DNA of 64,000 nt from assembly GCF_022788695.1 (NCBI RefSeq), contig NZ_CP085154.1, forward strand, positions 1,488,001-1,552,000, given 5' to 3'. A program made the position numbers and the translations under genes. The notes below the pieces were generated by a model. The model was not told the DNA's origin. It saw nothing but the letters and a program-made list of their open reading frames with translations, and did not search any database. The DNA is from Pseudosulfitobacter sp. DSM 107133 (GTDB lineage Bacteria; Pseudomonadota; Alphaproteobacteria; Rhodobacterales; Rhodobacteraceae). Below, in pieces: positions 9,588-17,395 of the stretch (its first letter is position 1; every line of letters begins with the position of its first letter).

Positions 9588-11249
9588 ATGCTGCAAATCG
9601 GTCTATGGAAGCGGCTGTTCATCTGGGGCCTGGTGGCCCTGGGGTTGCTGCTGGCGCTGCCAAACGCGTTTTATACGCGGGTCGAGCAGTCGAACGACGC
9701 GGTTGCCGCCATCGAGGCCGGTGCCGATACCCCTGAAAATCAGGCAATCGCGGGCCAATGGCCCGAATGGATGCCGTCGAGTCTGGTAAATCTGGGGCTT
9801 GATCTGCGCGGCGGTGCGCATTTGCTGGCCGAAGTGCAGGTGGCAGATGTGTACGAGGCGCGGATGCAGGCCAGCTGGCCGGAGATCCGTGACGCGCTGC
9901 GCCCCGAGCGGGCCACCGTCGGCACGATCCGCCTGCAAGACTCCCAGCCGGGAACTTTGCGCATTCGCATCGGTGAGGCGTCGGGCATGCCCCGTGCGCT
10001 TGAGATCGTGCGCGGACTGGCGCGGCCGGTTCAGACGCTGACGGGGGCCGGCTCAACCGACATCGTTGCCAGCGGGCAGGGGGATATCATCACCGTTACC
10101 CTGAGCGATGCCGAAAAACAGGCCACAGACGAACGTACCTTGCAGCAATCGCTGGAAATCGTGCGCCGCCGGATTGACGAGGTCGGCACCCGTGAACCGA
10201 CGATCCAGCGTCAGGGCGCAGACCGTATCCTGATTCAGGTGCCCGGCATCGGGTCGGCAGCCGAGCTGAAAGCGATCATTGGCACCACGGCCCAGCTGAC
10301 GTTCAACCCCGTTGTCACCCGCACCACCGACGCCAACACCTCTGTTGGACCGGGCGAAAAACTGGTGCCGTCGCTGGACGAAAAGGGCACCTATTATGTG
10401 ATCGAAACGGCGGCTGTCGTCTCGGGCGAGGATCTGGTCGACGCGCAACCTGCCTTTGACCAGAACGGCGGCCCTGCTGTCAGCTTCCGCTTTGACACCA
10501 CAGGCGCACGCCGGTTTGGCGATTACACGGCTGAAAACATCGGCAGCCCTTTCGCCATCGTTCTGGACAATGAAGTGGTCAGCGCGCCGGTTATCCAAAG
10601 CCACATTCCCGGTGGCTCGGGCATTATCACGGGCCGCTTTACCGTCGAGGAGACCACGAACCTTGCGGTTTTGCTGCGCGCGGGAGCATTGCCTGCCAAG
10701 CTGACCTTCCTGGAAGAGCGCACCATCGGCCCCGAACTGGGGCAGGACAGCATCGAAGCGGGCAAGGTCGCCACGGCTGTGGCCTTTGCCGCGGTGCTGG
10801 TCTTTATGCTGCTCAGCTATGGTCTGTTCGGTCTGTTCGCCAACATCGCGCTGGTCATCAATATCGGCCTGATCTTCGGATTGCTCAGCATGATCGGCGC
10901 GACGCTGACCTTGCCGGGGATTGCTGGCATTGTGCTGACCGTCGGCATGGCGGTAGACGCCAACGTGCTGGTGTTCGAACGCATCCGCGAAGAGCTGAAA
11001 TCGGCACGCGGGCCTGCACGGGCCATCGAGCTGGGCTATGAAAAGGCGCTGAGCGCCATTCTGGATGCCAACATCACCACATTCATCACCGCCGTAATCC
11101 TGTTCGTCATGGGCTCTGGCCCGGTGCGCGGCTTTGCCATCACGCTGGGTCTGGGTATTGTCACATCCGTCTTTACCGCTGTCTATGTGACGCGGTTGAT
11201 TGTCGTCATGTGGTATGAACGTCGCCGCCCCAAGCAGATCGAGGTTTGA
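9588..11249 (+). CDS. secD: Protein translocase subunit SecD
   Basis: A 553-residue inner-membrane protein that, with SecF, uses the proton motive force to complete protein export. There is a first membrane helix at about residues 8-25, a large periplasmic P1 domain (DLRGGAHLLAEV; RRRIDEVGTREPTIQRQG; PGI), and a C-terminal block of five membrane helices with GMAVDANVLVFERIREE, the conserved D-x-N signature of TM4. It starts immediately after yajC and is followed by secF after one base. Confidence 0.97.
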   Translation: MLQIGLWKRLFIWGLVALGLLLALPNAFYTRVEQSNDAVAAIEAGADTPENQAIAGQWPEWMPSSLVNLGLDLRGGAHLLAEVQVADVYEARMQASWPEIRDALRPERATVGTIRLQDSQPGTLRIRIGEASGMPRALEIVRGLARPVQTLTGAGSTDIVASGQGDIITVTLSDAEKQATDERTLQQSLEIVRRRIDEVGTREPTIQRQGADRILIQVPGIGSAAELKAIIGTTAQLTFNPVVTRTTDANTSVGPGEKLVPSLDEKGTYYVIETAAVVSGEDLVDAQPAFDQNGGPAVSFRFDTTGARRFGDYTAENIGSPFAIVLDNEVVSAPVIQSHIPGGSGIITGRFTVEETTNLAVLLRAGALPAKLTFLEERTIGPELGQDSIEAGKVATAVAFAAVLVFMLLSYGLFGLFANIALVINIGLIFGLLSMIGATLTLPGIAGIVLTVGMAVDANVLVFERIREELKSARGPARAIELGYEKALSAILDANITTFITAVILFVMGSGPVRGFAITLGLGIVTSVFTAVYVTRLIVVMWYERRRPKQIEV

Positions 11250-11250
11250 T

Positions 11251-12219
11251 ATGCGTTTGAAACTGGTCCCTGACGAAACGCACTTTGATTTCTTCGGCCG
11301 CTGGAAGCTGTGGCTGGGGCTTTCGGCCCTGATGGTCGTGATCGGCTTTAGCTCGTTCCTGTTGCAGGGTCTGAACTATGGCATCGACTTTCGCGGCGGC
11401 ACCACCATCCGCACCGAAAGCACGCAAGCTGTGGACATCGGACAGTACCGCGACGCGATTGCGACGCTGGGCTTGGGTGATATTTCGATCACCGAGGTGT
11501 TCGATCCCAGCTTTGGGCCCGACAAGAACGTCGCGATGATCCGCATTCAGGCTCAGGACGAGCAAGAGGCGGTCACGCCGGAAACCATTGACGCTGTTGA
11601 AGCGGCGCTGGCGGTTGTCGTGCCGGATATCAAGTTCATCTCGGTTGAATCGGTTGGCCCGAAAGTGTCGGGCGAGCTGATCCAGACCGCCGTTTTGGCT
11701 GTGGTTCTGGCGATCGGGGCGGTGCTGGTCTATATCTGGTTGCGGTTCGAATGGCAGTTTGCACTGGGTGCTGTGGTGGCGCTGGTGCATGACGTGGTCC
11801 TGACCATCGGCGTGTTTTCCGAGGTGCAAATCCGGTTCGATCTTGCGATCATTGCTGCACTTCTGACCATCGTCGGCTATTCGCTGAACGATACGGTGGT
11901 GGTGTTCGACCGCGTGCGCGAGAACCTGCGCAAGTACAAGAACCGCCCGCTGAAAGAGGTGTTGAACCTGTCGATCAACGAGACCCTCAGCCGGACGCTG
12001 ATGACATCGCTGACCACGCTGCTGGCGTTGATTGCACTTTATGTGCTGGGTGGCGACGTGATCCGCGGCTTTGTCTTTGCGATGATCTGGGGCGTCGTGG
12101 TTGGCACCTATTCGTCGATTTTTGTGGCCTCGACCATCCTGCTGTATCTGGGCGTCAAGCGCGACTGGACCAAACAGGACGGCAATGCCGGCAATCAATA
12201 CGCCAATATTGATGCCTGA
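11251..12219 (+). CDS. secF: Protein translocase subunit SecF
   Basis: A 322-residue partner of SecD. It starts MRLKLVPDETHFDF at 11251, one base after the secD stop; the longer upstream frame reads through secD and is not needed. Visible features are the first membrane helix, GIDFRGGTTI, the periplasmic domain, and the C-terminal helices with IVGYSLNDTVVVFDRVREN. The next gene starts inside its last 8 nt. Confidence 0.97.
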   Translation: MRLKLVPDETHFDFFGRWKLWLGLSALMVVIGFSSFLLQGLNYGIDFRGGTTIRTESTQAVDIGQYRDAIATLGLGDISITEVFDPSFGPDKNVAMIRIQAQDEQEAVTPETIDAVEAALAVVVPDIKFISVESVGPKVSGELIQTAVLAVVLAIGAVLVYIWLRFEWQFALGAVVALVHDVVLTIGVFSEVQIRFDLAIIAALLTIVGYSLNDTVVVFDRVRENLRKYKNRPLKEVLNLSINETLSRTLMTSLTTLLALIALYVLGGDVIRGFVFAMIWGVVVGTYSSIFVASTILLYLGVKRDWTKQDGNAGNQYANIDA

Positions 12220-12967
12220 TATACTGTCAGAGGCCCTGTCGTTTCCGGGCCTCTGGTTGCTGATCCTTGGCGCATTTGTCGCCGGGATCGTGCGCGGCTT
12301 TTCCGGTTTCGGAACCGCAATGATCTATTTGCCGATCGCGGCACAGGTCATGCCGCCCATCTGGGCCATTCTCTCGCTTGTCATGCTGGATGTGTTCGGC
12401 CCTGTGCCCATTGTACCGCGTGCCCTTCGCGATGCGCACCGGCGCGATCTGGTGCTGTTGCTGGCAGGTACGCTGTGCCTGCTGCCGGTGGGTCTGGCGC
12501 TGCTGGCGCTGATGACGGGCGAAACCTATCGCTATATCGTGTGCATCCTGTCGCTTGCGCTGGTTCTCTGTCTGGCATTGGGCGTGCGCTACACGGGCAA
12601 GTTGACGCCGCCGCTGGTGGGGGGCATCGGCGCGCTTGCAGGGTTCTCGGGTGGGCTAAGCGGCGTGCCGGGGCCGCCGGTGATCCTGTTCTATATGGCC
12701 AGCGCCCTGCCGGTGACGGTGGTGCGGGCGAATGTGTTGTTGTATCTCTTTGCATTCGATTTCCTGCTGGTCGGCGTGCTGGCCCTGCGCGGTGATCTGG
12801 TTTTGACACCCATGGTGATCGGTCTGATGCTGGCGGTCCCGTCGATGATCGGGAATTTGATCGGAGCACGGATTTTCAACCCGAGCAAAGCCGGTGTATA
12901 CCGAGGCGTGGCTTATGTGGTTGTGGCAATTTCTGCGATCATGGGCCTGCCTGTCTGGGGGAATTGA
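12212..12967 (+). CDS. TauE/SafE-family membrane transporter
   Basis: A 251-residue protein with about eight membrane segments in two repeats. Each repeat has the Gly-rich motif of the family (GIVRGFSGFGTAMIYLP near the N-terminus and GFSGGLSGVPGPPVILFYM in the second half). TauE/SafE proteins export sulfite, sulfoacetate or other organic anions; the substrate is not evident here. The start at 12212 overlaps secF by 8 nt, which suggests co-transcription, though a functional link to Sec is not implied. Confidence 0.85.
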   Translation: MPDILSEALSFPGLWLLILGAFVAGIVRGFSGFGTAMIYLPIAAQVMPPIWAILSLVMLDVFGPVPIVPRALRDAHRRDLVLLLAGTLCLLPVGLALLALMTGETYRYIVCILSLALVLCLALGVRYTGKLTPPLVGGIGALAGFSGGLSGVPGPPVILFYMASALPVTVVRANVLLYLFAFDFLLVGVLALRGDLVLTPMVIGLMLAVPSMIGNLIGARIFNPSKAGVYRGVAYVVVAISAIMGLPVWGN

Positions 12968-12968
12968 G

Positions 12969-13325
12969 ATGCGTCTGAACGAAGTGACCTATAACGATGC
13001 CAAGCCGATCGAAGGATACGGCCCCGGCTTTTTCCGCATTGGCGGCGAAGTGTTTCACAGTGCGGTGCTGACAGGACCGGAGGGCACGCAGGCCTGGGGT
13101 GGCTATGACGCCGATCCGCAGGCGCTGCTGGCGCTGGCGGGGCAGATAGACGTGTTGTTCGTGGGCACCGGCGCCGAGGTCGCGCACATCCCTGCCGACC
13201 TGCGCACGCAACTGGAAGAGGCGGGACTGGGCGTCGAAGCCATGTCGTCACCCGCCGCTGCGCGCACCTATAACGTGTTGCTGAGCGAAGGCCGCCGCAT
13301 CGCGCTGGCGATGTTGCCTGTCTGA
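12969..13325 (+). CDS. Mth938-like domain protein (DUF498/NDUFAF3 family)
   Basis: A 118-residue single-domain protein of the Mth938/NDUFAF3 family. It has the GYGPGFFRIGGEVFHSAV block, a central DVLFVGTGAE segment and the C-terminal SPAAARTYNVLLSEGRRIALAML that defines the family. The mitochondrial relative NDUFAF3 is a complex I assembly factor; the bacterial role is not established. It begins one base after the transporter stop and ends the sec-linked operon. Confidence 0.88.
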   Translation: MRLNEVTYNDAKPIEGYGPGFFRIGGEVFHSAVLTGPEGTQAWGGYDADPQALLALAGQIDVLFVGTGAEVAHIPADLRTQLEEAGLGVEAMSSPAAARTYNVLLSEGRRIALAMLPV

Positions 13326-13332
13326 GCGGTAC

Positions 13333-13350
13333 CGGGGGCTGTCTGCCCCC
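13333..13350 (+). terminator. GC-rich hairpin after the sec-linked operon
   Basis: GGGGGC-TGTCT-GCCCCC lies 8 nt after the Mth938-like gene stop, followed by a second GGGCC/GGCCC hairpin. There is no T-run, so it is a weak or Rho-assisted terminator at best. Confidence 0.4.
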
Positions 13351-13371
13351 TCTGGGCCTGCGGCCCATTCA

Positions 13372-13400
13372 CCCCCGAGGATTTATAGAACCAGAGAAGG
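13372..13400 (+). repeat. Short intergenic repeat, diverged copy 2
   Basis: A CCCCCGAGGATTTATAGAACC-like segment ending CAGAGAAGG lies just before ccmA. It resembles the 5748 and 35624 repeats (CC-GGGATATTT-n-GCCAAAAGAA) with several differences. It follows the hairpin pair after the Mth938-like gene. Confidence 0.4.
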
Positions 13401-13437
13401 GGTTTCCGGTTTTGTGTGCATCCGCTAGGTCTGCCTG

Positions 13438-14058
13438 ATGGAATTGAACGTATCCGAACTGTCTGTGGCACGCGGGGGCGTGCCGGTGCTGGCCGGTGTC
13501 GGCCTGTCGCTGGCGCCGGGGCAGGCGCTTGTGCTGCGCGGGGCCAATGGGTCGGGCAAGACGACGCTGTTGCGTACGATTGCCGGATTGCAGCCCGCGC
13601 TGGCAGGCACCGTGACCGGGGCCGAGGACCGGATCGCCTATGCGGGTCATGCCGACGGGCTGAAGGCGATGTTGAGCGTGACCGAGAACCTGAGCTTTTG
13701 GGCGGCAGTCTTTGGCACGCGCGACGTCGGGCGGGCGCTAAAGGCCTTTGCGCTGGAAACTCTGGCCGACCGTCTGGCGGGCACGTTGTCGGCGGGGCAA
13801 AAGCGACGGCTGGGGCTGGCGCGTTTGCTGGTTACGGGGCGGCCCGTCTGGGTGCTGGACGAGCCGACCGTATCGTTGGACGCAGATGCGGTGACCCTGT
13901 TCGCGGATGCGGTGCGGGCGCATTTGGCGGCAGGTGGCATGGCGCTGATTGCTACGCATATTGATCTGGGGCTGGAGGCCGCCGTGCTGGATGTGACGCC
14001 CTATCGGGTGACGGCGGACGCCGCGCGACTGGGCGCCAGCGACGAGGCCTTTCTGTGA
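13438..14058 (+). CDS. ccmA: Haem exporter ATP-binding protein CcmA
   Basis: A 206-residue ABC ATPase of the CcmABCD system, which releases holo-CcmE during cytochrome c maturation. Walker [10 protein letters not shown], signature [14 protein letters not shown] and Walker B VWVLDEPT are present. ccmB starts with a GTG that overlaps the TGA (GTGA). Confidence 0.95.
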   Translation: MELNVSELSVARGGVPVLAGVGLSLAPGQALVLRGANGSGKTTLLRTIAGLQPALAGTVTGAEDRIAYAGHADGLKAMLSVTENLSFWAAVFGTRDVGRALKAFALETLADRLAGTLSAGQKRRLGLARLLVTGRPVWVLDEPTVSLDADAVTLFADAVRAHLAAGGMALIATHIDLGLEAAVLDVTPYRVTADAARLGASDEAFL

Positions 14059-14711
14059 GGGCGCTGCTGCTGCGCGATTTGCGGCTGGCGCTGCGGGCGG
14101 GGGGCGGCTTTGGTCTGGGCCTTGCGTTCTTCCTGATTGTCGTGGTGCTGGTGCCCTTCAGCGTTGGGCCGCAACCGGAACTGTTGGGGCGCATTGCGGC
14201 GGGGGTGCTGTGGCTGGCGGCCTTGCTGGCCTGCCTGTTGTCGCTGGACCGCATTCTGGCGCTGGATTTCGAAGACGGCACGCTGGACGTTCTGGCCACC
14301 GCCCCCTTGCCGCTGGAAGCCGCGCTGAGCGTCAAGGCGTTGGCGCATTGGCTGACGACGGGTCTGCCGCTGGTGGTGGTTGCCCCCGTACTGGCGGTGC
14401 TGCTGAACCTGCCGGCTGCGGGATATGGCGGGCTGGTCCTGTCGCTGCTGCTGGGCACGCCAGCACTGTCGGTGATCGGCACATTCGGCGCGGCGCTGAC
14501 CGTGGGGATCAAGCGGGGCGGGCTGCTGTTGTCGCTGCTGGTGCTGCCGCTCTATGTTCCGACGCTGATTTTCGGGGCCGAGGCCGCGCGGCGCAGCGCC
14601 GATGGATTGGACGCCACCACGCCGTTGCTTATGCTGGCGGGGATCAGCGCGGGTGTGCTGGCGCTGATGCCCTTTGCCAGCGCCGCTGTACTGCGCGTCA
14701 ACTTGCGGTGA
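14055..14711 (+). CDS. ccmB: Haem exporter membrane protein CcmB
   Basis: A 218-residue protein with six predicted membrane segments, the ABC permease partner of CcmA. The N-terminus [24 protein letters not shown] and the segment [20 protein letters not shown] are typical of CcmB. GTG start in a GTGA overlap with ccmA. Confidence 0.94.
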   Translation: MRALLLRDLRLALRAGGGFGLGLAFFLIVVVLVPFSVGPQPELLGRIAAGVLWLAALLACLLSLDRILALDFEDGTLDVLATAPLPLEAALSVKALAHWLTTGLPLVVVAPVLAVLLNLPAAGYGGLVLSLLLGTPALSVIGTFGAALTVGIKRGGLLLSLLVLPLYVPTLIFGAEAARRSADGLDATTPLLMLAGISAGVLALMPFASAAVLRVNLR

Positions 14712-14774
14712 GCGCATTGCCGCAGCTGTGCGTCGGGGATTGAGCCCGTGCGCCGAACACACTAGGAAAACACC

Positions 14775-15506
14775 ATGTCATTGTGGGAATACGCCAATCC
14801 GGTCAAGTTTCTGCGCCTCAGCGAACGGGTTCTGCCGTGGCTGTGGGCGCTGGCGGTGCTGTGTCTGGGCAGCGGGCTGGCCTGGGGATTTTTTGGCACG
14901 CCGGATGACTATCGTCAGGGGGCCACGGTCAAGATCATCTACATCCATGTGCCCGCCGCGCTGATGGCGATCAACGGCTGGTTCATGATGCTGGTCGCCT
15001 CGCTGATCTGGCTGGTGCGCCGCCACCACGTCAGCGCGCTGGCGGCGCGTGCTGCCGCGCCGGTGGGGGTGACCATGACGTTGATTGCGCTGATCACAGG
15101 TGCGGTCTGGGGCCAGCCGATGTGGGGCACCTGGTGGGCGTGGGATCCGCGTCTGACCTCGTTCCTGATCCTGTTCCTGTTCTATCTGGGCTACATGGCC
15201 CTGTGGTCCGCGATCGAGGACCCGGACACCGCCGCCGACCTGACATCGGTGCTGTGCCTTGTTGGATCGGTCTTTGCCATTCTCTCGCGCTATGCGGTGC
15301 TGTTTTGGAACCAGGGGCTGCATCAGGGCGCATCGCTGTCGCTGGACAAGGAAAAGAACGTGGCGGATGTGTTCTATCATCCGCTTCTGCTGTGCATCGC
15401 GGGCTTTGTCATGCTGTTTCTGGCGCTGGTGCTGTACCGAACCGGAACCGAAATCCGCGTCCGGCGCACCCGCGCGCTGCGTGCACGTCAGGGGGCAGGG
15501 GTATGA
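14775..15506 (+). CDS. ccmC: Haem lyase/transporter component CcmC
   Basis: A 243-residue protein with six membrane segments that loads haem onto CcmE. The tryptophan-rich WWD signature is clear (WGTWWAWDPRLTS, about residues 116-128), and haem-ligand His residues flank it (IYIHVPAA and the later NQGLHQGASLS). It starts 63 nt after ccmB; the stop overlaps the ccmD start (ATGA). Confidence 0.96.
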   Translation: MSLWEYANPVKFLRLSERVLPWLWALAVLCLGSGLAWGFFGTPDDYRQGATVKIIYIHVPAALMAINGWFMMLVASLIWLVRRHHVSALAARAAAPVGVTMTLIALITGAVWGQPMWGTWWAWDPRLTSFLILFLFYLGYMALWSAIEDPDTAADLTSVLCLVGSVFAILSRYAVLFWNQGLHQGASLSLDKEKNVADVFYHPLLLCIAGFVMLFLALVLYRTGTEIRVRRTRALRARQGAGV

Positions 15507-15661
15507 TGCCTGAACTGGGAAAATATGCGGTTTCGGTGCTGTCGGCCTATGGTGCGACGGTCCTGTTGCTGGTGGTGCTGGTCGCGGCGACACTGCTGCG
15601 TGGCCGCCGCGTGCGCGCCGAGATGCAGCGCACCGAAGCCGGGGGGCGCACCGATGCCTAA
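15503..15661 (+). CDS. ccmD: Haem exporter small membrane protein CcmD
   Basis: A 52-residue single-pass protein (MMPELGKYAVSVLSAYG, then a hydrophobic helix and the basic tail RGRRVRAEMQR), the expected form of CcmD, which stabilises the CcmABC-CcmE complex. Start ATG at 15503 overlaps the ccmC stop (the second ATG at 15506 would shorten it by one residue). Its stop overlaps ccmG by 8 nt. Confidence 0.93.
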   Translation: MMPELGKYAVSVLSAYGATVLLLVVLVAATLLRGRRVRAEMQRTEAGGRTDA

Positions 15662-16193
15662 GCTGTCGCCAATGATGATCGCGCCGCCCGTGGTTTTTGC
15701 TGCCTTTGTGGCGTTGGCTGCCTTCGGCATGTTCCGCGACGATCCCGAAGGGTTGCCTTCGACACTGGTGGGCCAGCCGGTGCCTGCGATCACCACGGAC
15801 ACGCTTGAAGGCTATCCCGGAGTGACGCCGGATATGTTCAAACATGGTGAAGTGACGCTGGTGAACTTCTGGGCCAGCTGGTGCCCGCCCTGTCGCGCCG
15901 AGCATCCGCGTCTGTTGCAGATGCAGCAAGACGGGCTGACAATCATCGGCGTGAACTACAAGGATCAGAAGGGCACCGCGCAATCCTATCTGGAGGACGA
16001 CGGCAACCCCTTTGCGGCGGTAGCCTTCGACCCCGCAGGGCGTACCGGTATTGATTGGGGCGTCACCGCCCCCCCCGAAACCTTTATCGTGGACGGTGAC
16101 GGGACCGTGCTGTTCCGCTTTGTCGGCCCCCTGGTTGGCAGCGATTATGAACAGCGGTTTTTACCTGCGCTTGATGCGGCTTTGGCGGACTGA
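15654..16193 (+). CDS. ccmG: Thiol:disulfide interchange protein CcmG/DsbE
   Basis: A 179-residue membrane-anchored periplasmic thioredoxin that reduces apocytochrome c cysteines for haem attachment. It has an N-terminal helix (about residues 7-25), the active site NFWASWCPPCRAEHP, and the DsbE-type GVTAPPETFIVDGDG with the cis-Pro. Last gene of the ccm run; no ccmE, F or H is in the window. Confidence 0.95.
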   Translation: MPKLSPMMIAPPVVFAAFVALAAFGMFRDDPEGLPSTLVGQPVPAITTDTLEGYPGVTPDMFKHGEVTLVNFWASWCPPCRAEHPRLLQMQQDGLTIIGVNYKDQKGTAQSYLEDDGNPFAAVAFDPAGRTGIDWGVTAPPETFIVDGDGTVLFRFVGPLVGSDYEQRFLPALDAALAD

Positions 16194-16199
16194 TCTGCT

Positions 16200-16884
16200 T
16201 TACAGCCTGTAGCCCCCCGATACGGTGATGATCTCTCCGGTGATGAACCCTGCGGTGTCCGATGCCAGAAAACGCACCACATTTGCGATGTCTTCTGGCA
16301 GGCCGATGCGGCCCAATGCGGTCATGTCCGCGAAGGCGCGGACCAGATCGGGCGGGCGCGGGCTTTCGGTGCGTTCAATTGCGCCGGGAGCGACGGCGTT
16401 GACGCGGATGCCGCGCGGGCCCAGCTCTTTGGCCATTGCGCGGGTCCACAGGTTCAGCGCGGCCTTGCTGGCAGAATAGGACGCCGCGCCCTTGGCGGGC
16501 AGGGTGGCGTTGATGGAAAGAGATATTGACGATTGTGGCCCCGGCACTCTGATGCGGCAGGGCGGCCGTCAGCAGGGCCATGGGGGCTGCGACGTTGACG
16601 GCGTGGTTCAGGTGGGCGTTGCCATCGTCCATCTCGATTGCGCCAGCGTTGTTCACAATCACGTCCAGCCTGCCGAATTTGGCAATGACGGCGTCGATGA
16701 TGCCGGGGGCGGTGGTTTGGTCACTCAGGTCGGCGTGGATCGCGTGGATGGCGGGATGCTCCGCCAGCAGCGCGTCTGGTGGGGTGGTGTTATGGGTGAC
16801 AGCGACGGCGTGATCGGTTGCCAGATCGCCGGCGATGGCGCGTCCGATGCCGCGTGCGGCGCCTGTGACAAGAACTGTGCGCAT
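16200..16884 (-). pseudogene. Short-chain dehydrogenase/reductase with a +1 frameshift
   Basis: The first half (from ATG at 16884, with AGGAG 7 nt upstream) encodes an SDR Rossmann N-terminus (LVTGAARGIGRAIAG; VNNAGA). The frame breaks after ATIVNIS, and the rest continues in another frame as SINATLPAKGAASYSASKAAL, with the catalytic YxxxK, through to GFITGEIITVSGGYRL. Reading TCTTTCC as TCTTCC (one T fewer; AAA at 16517-16519 on the plus strand) restores a continuous protein of about 227 residues. Either this is a recent inactivating mutation or a homopolymer sequencing error. If intact, it would be an NAD(P)-dependent 3-oxoacyl-ACP reductase-like oxidoreductase of unknown substrate. Confidence 0.88.
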
Positions 16885-17010
16885 GGCGGTCTCCTTTTGG
16901 GGCGACTTTAGATGTGTAATCTGCGGCCTACAACGCAGGGCAGCGCCCGACCGCAGGTGGGCATCACAACATTGGTCTGCGCCAGTATATTTCGGATTTA
17001 TGGCGAGAGG

Positions 17011-17280
17011 ATTAGGGTCAGGACCCATTAATCCTGCGCCGTCAGCGGCAATTTCACGAAATTTCAGTGGTTTGGGTCGTGCAGCCAATAGTGGTTCTAT
17101 TTGCAAGCGGCCCAAGCCGCTGAAATGAAGTGAAATAGCCGCCCTGCGGGTTCGACGGATTTTCCCGATGCCTGCGGCGCATCTGTTTGAAATAGAACCA
17201 CTATTTCTGCGCAGATGCTGCTTGTCAGCGGAAAAATCTGTCGAACTGACGGTGCAGGATTAATGGGTCCTGACCCTAAT
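17011..17280. mobile_element. 270-bp MITE-like element with 35-bp terminal inverted repeats
   Basis: The ends 17011-17045 and 17246-17280 are inverted repeats of 35 bp with one mismatch (outer end ATTAGGGTCAGGACCCATTA). A second nested pair, AATAGTGGTTCTATTT at 17087-17102 and its exact complement at 17190-17205, lies inside. There is no credible coding frame. This is the form of a non-autonomous element mobilised by a transposase elsewhere. No clear target-site duplication was found. It fills most of the 511-nt gap between the SDR pseudogene and acnA. Confidence 0.7.
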
Positions 17281-17339
17281 AACTGCGAAATGATGAAGAA
17301 GCGCCCGCGGGTCATGCCAAGGGCGGGCTTTGAAACATG

Positions 17340-17372
17340 AAAAAGCCCCCGACGCATCTGCGCGGGGGCCAT
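17340..17372 (-). terminator. Intrinsic terminator of acnA
   Basis: Read on the minus strand, GCCCCCGC, an 8-nt loop and GTCGGGGGC are followed by TTTTTC, about 25 nt after the acnA stop. This is a classic rho-independent form. Confidence 0.8.
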
Positions 17373-17395
17373 TCCGTGTTGCGATTTCGCGGAGC

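Noticed and set aside
16200..16547. C-terminal SDR half as a separate gene
   Set aside because: It has no own start context and completes the fold of the adjacent frame; a single frameshift explains both.
17097..17372. Minus-strand frame through the inverted-repeat element
   Set aside because: No ribosome site or family signature; it crosses the element arm and the acnA terminator.
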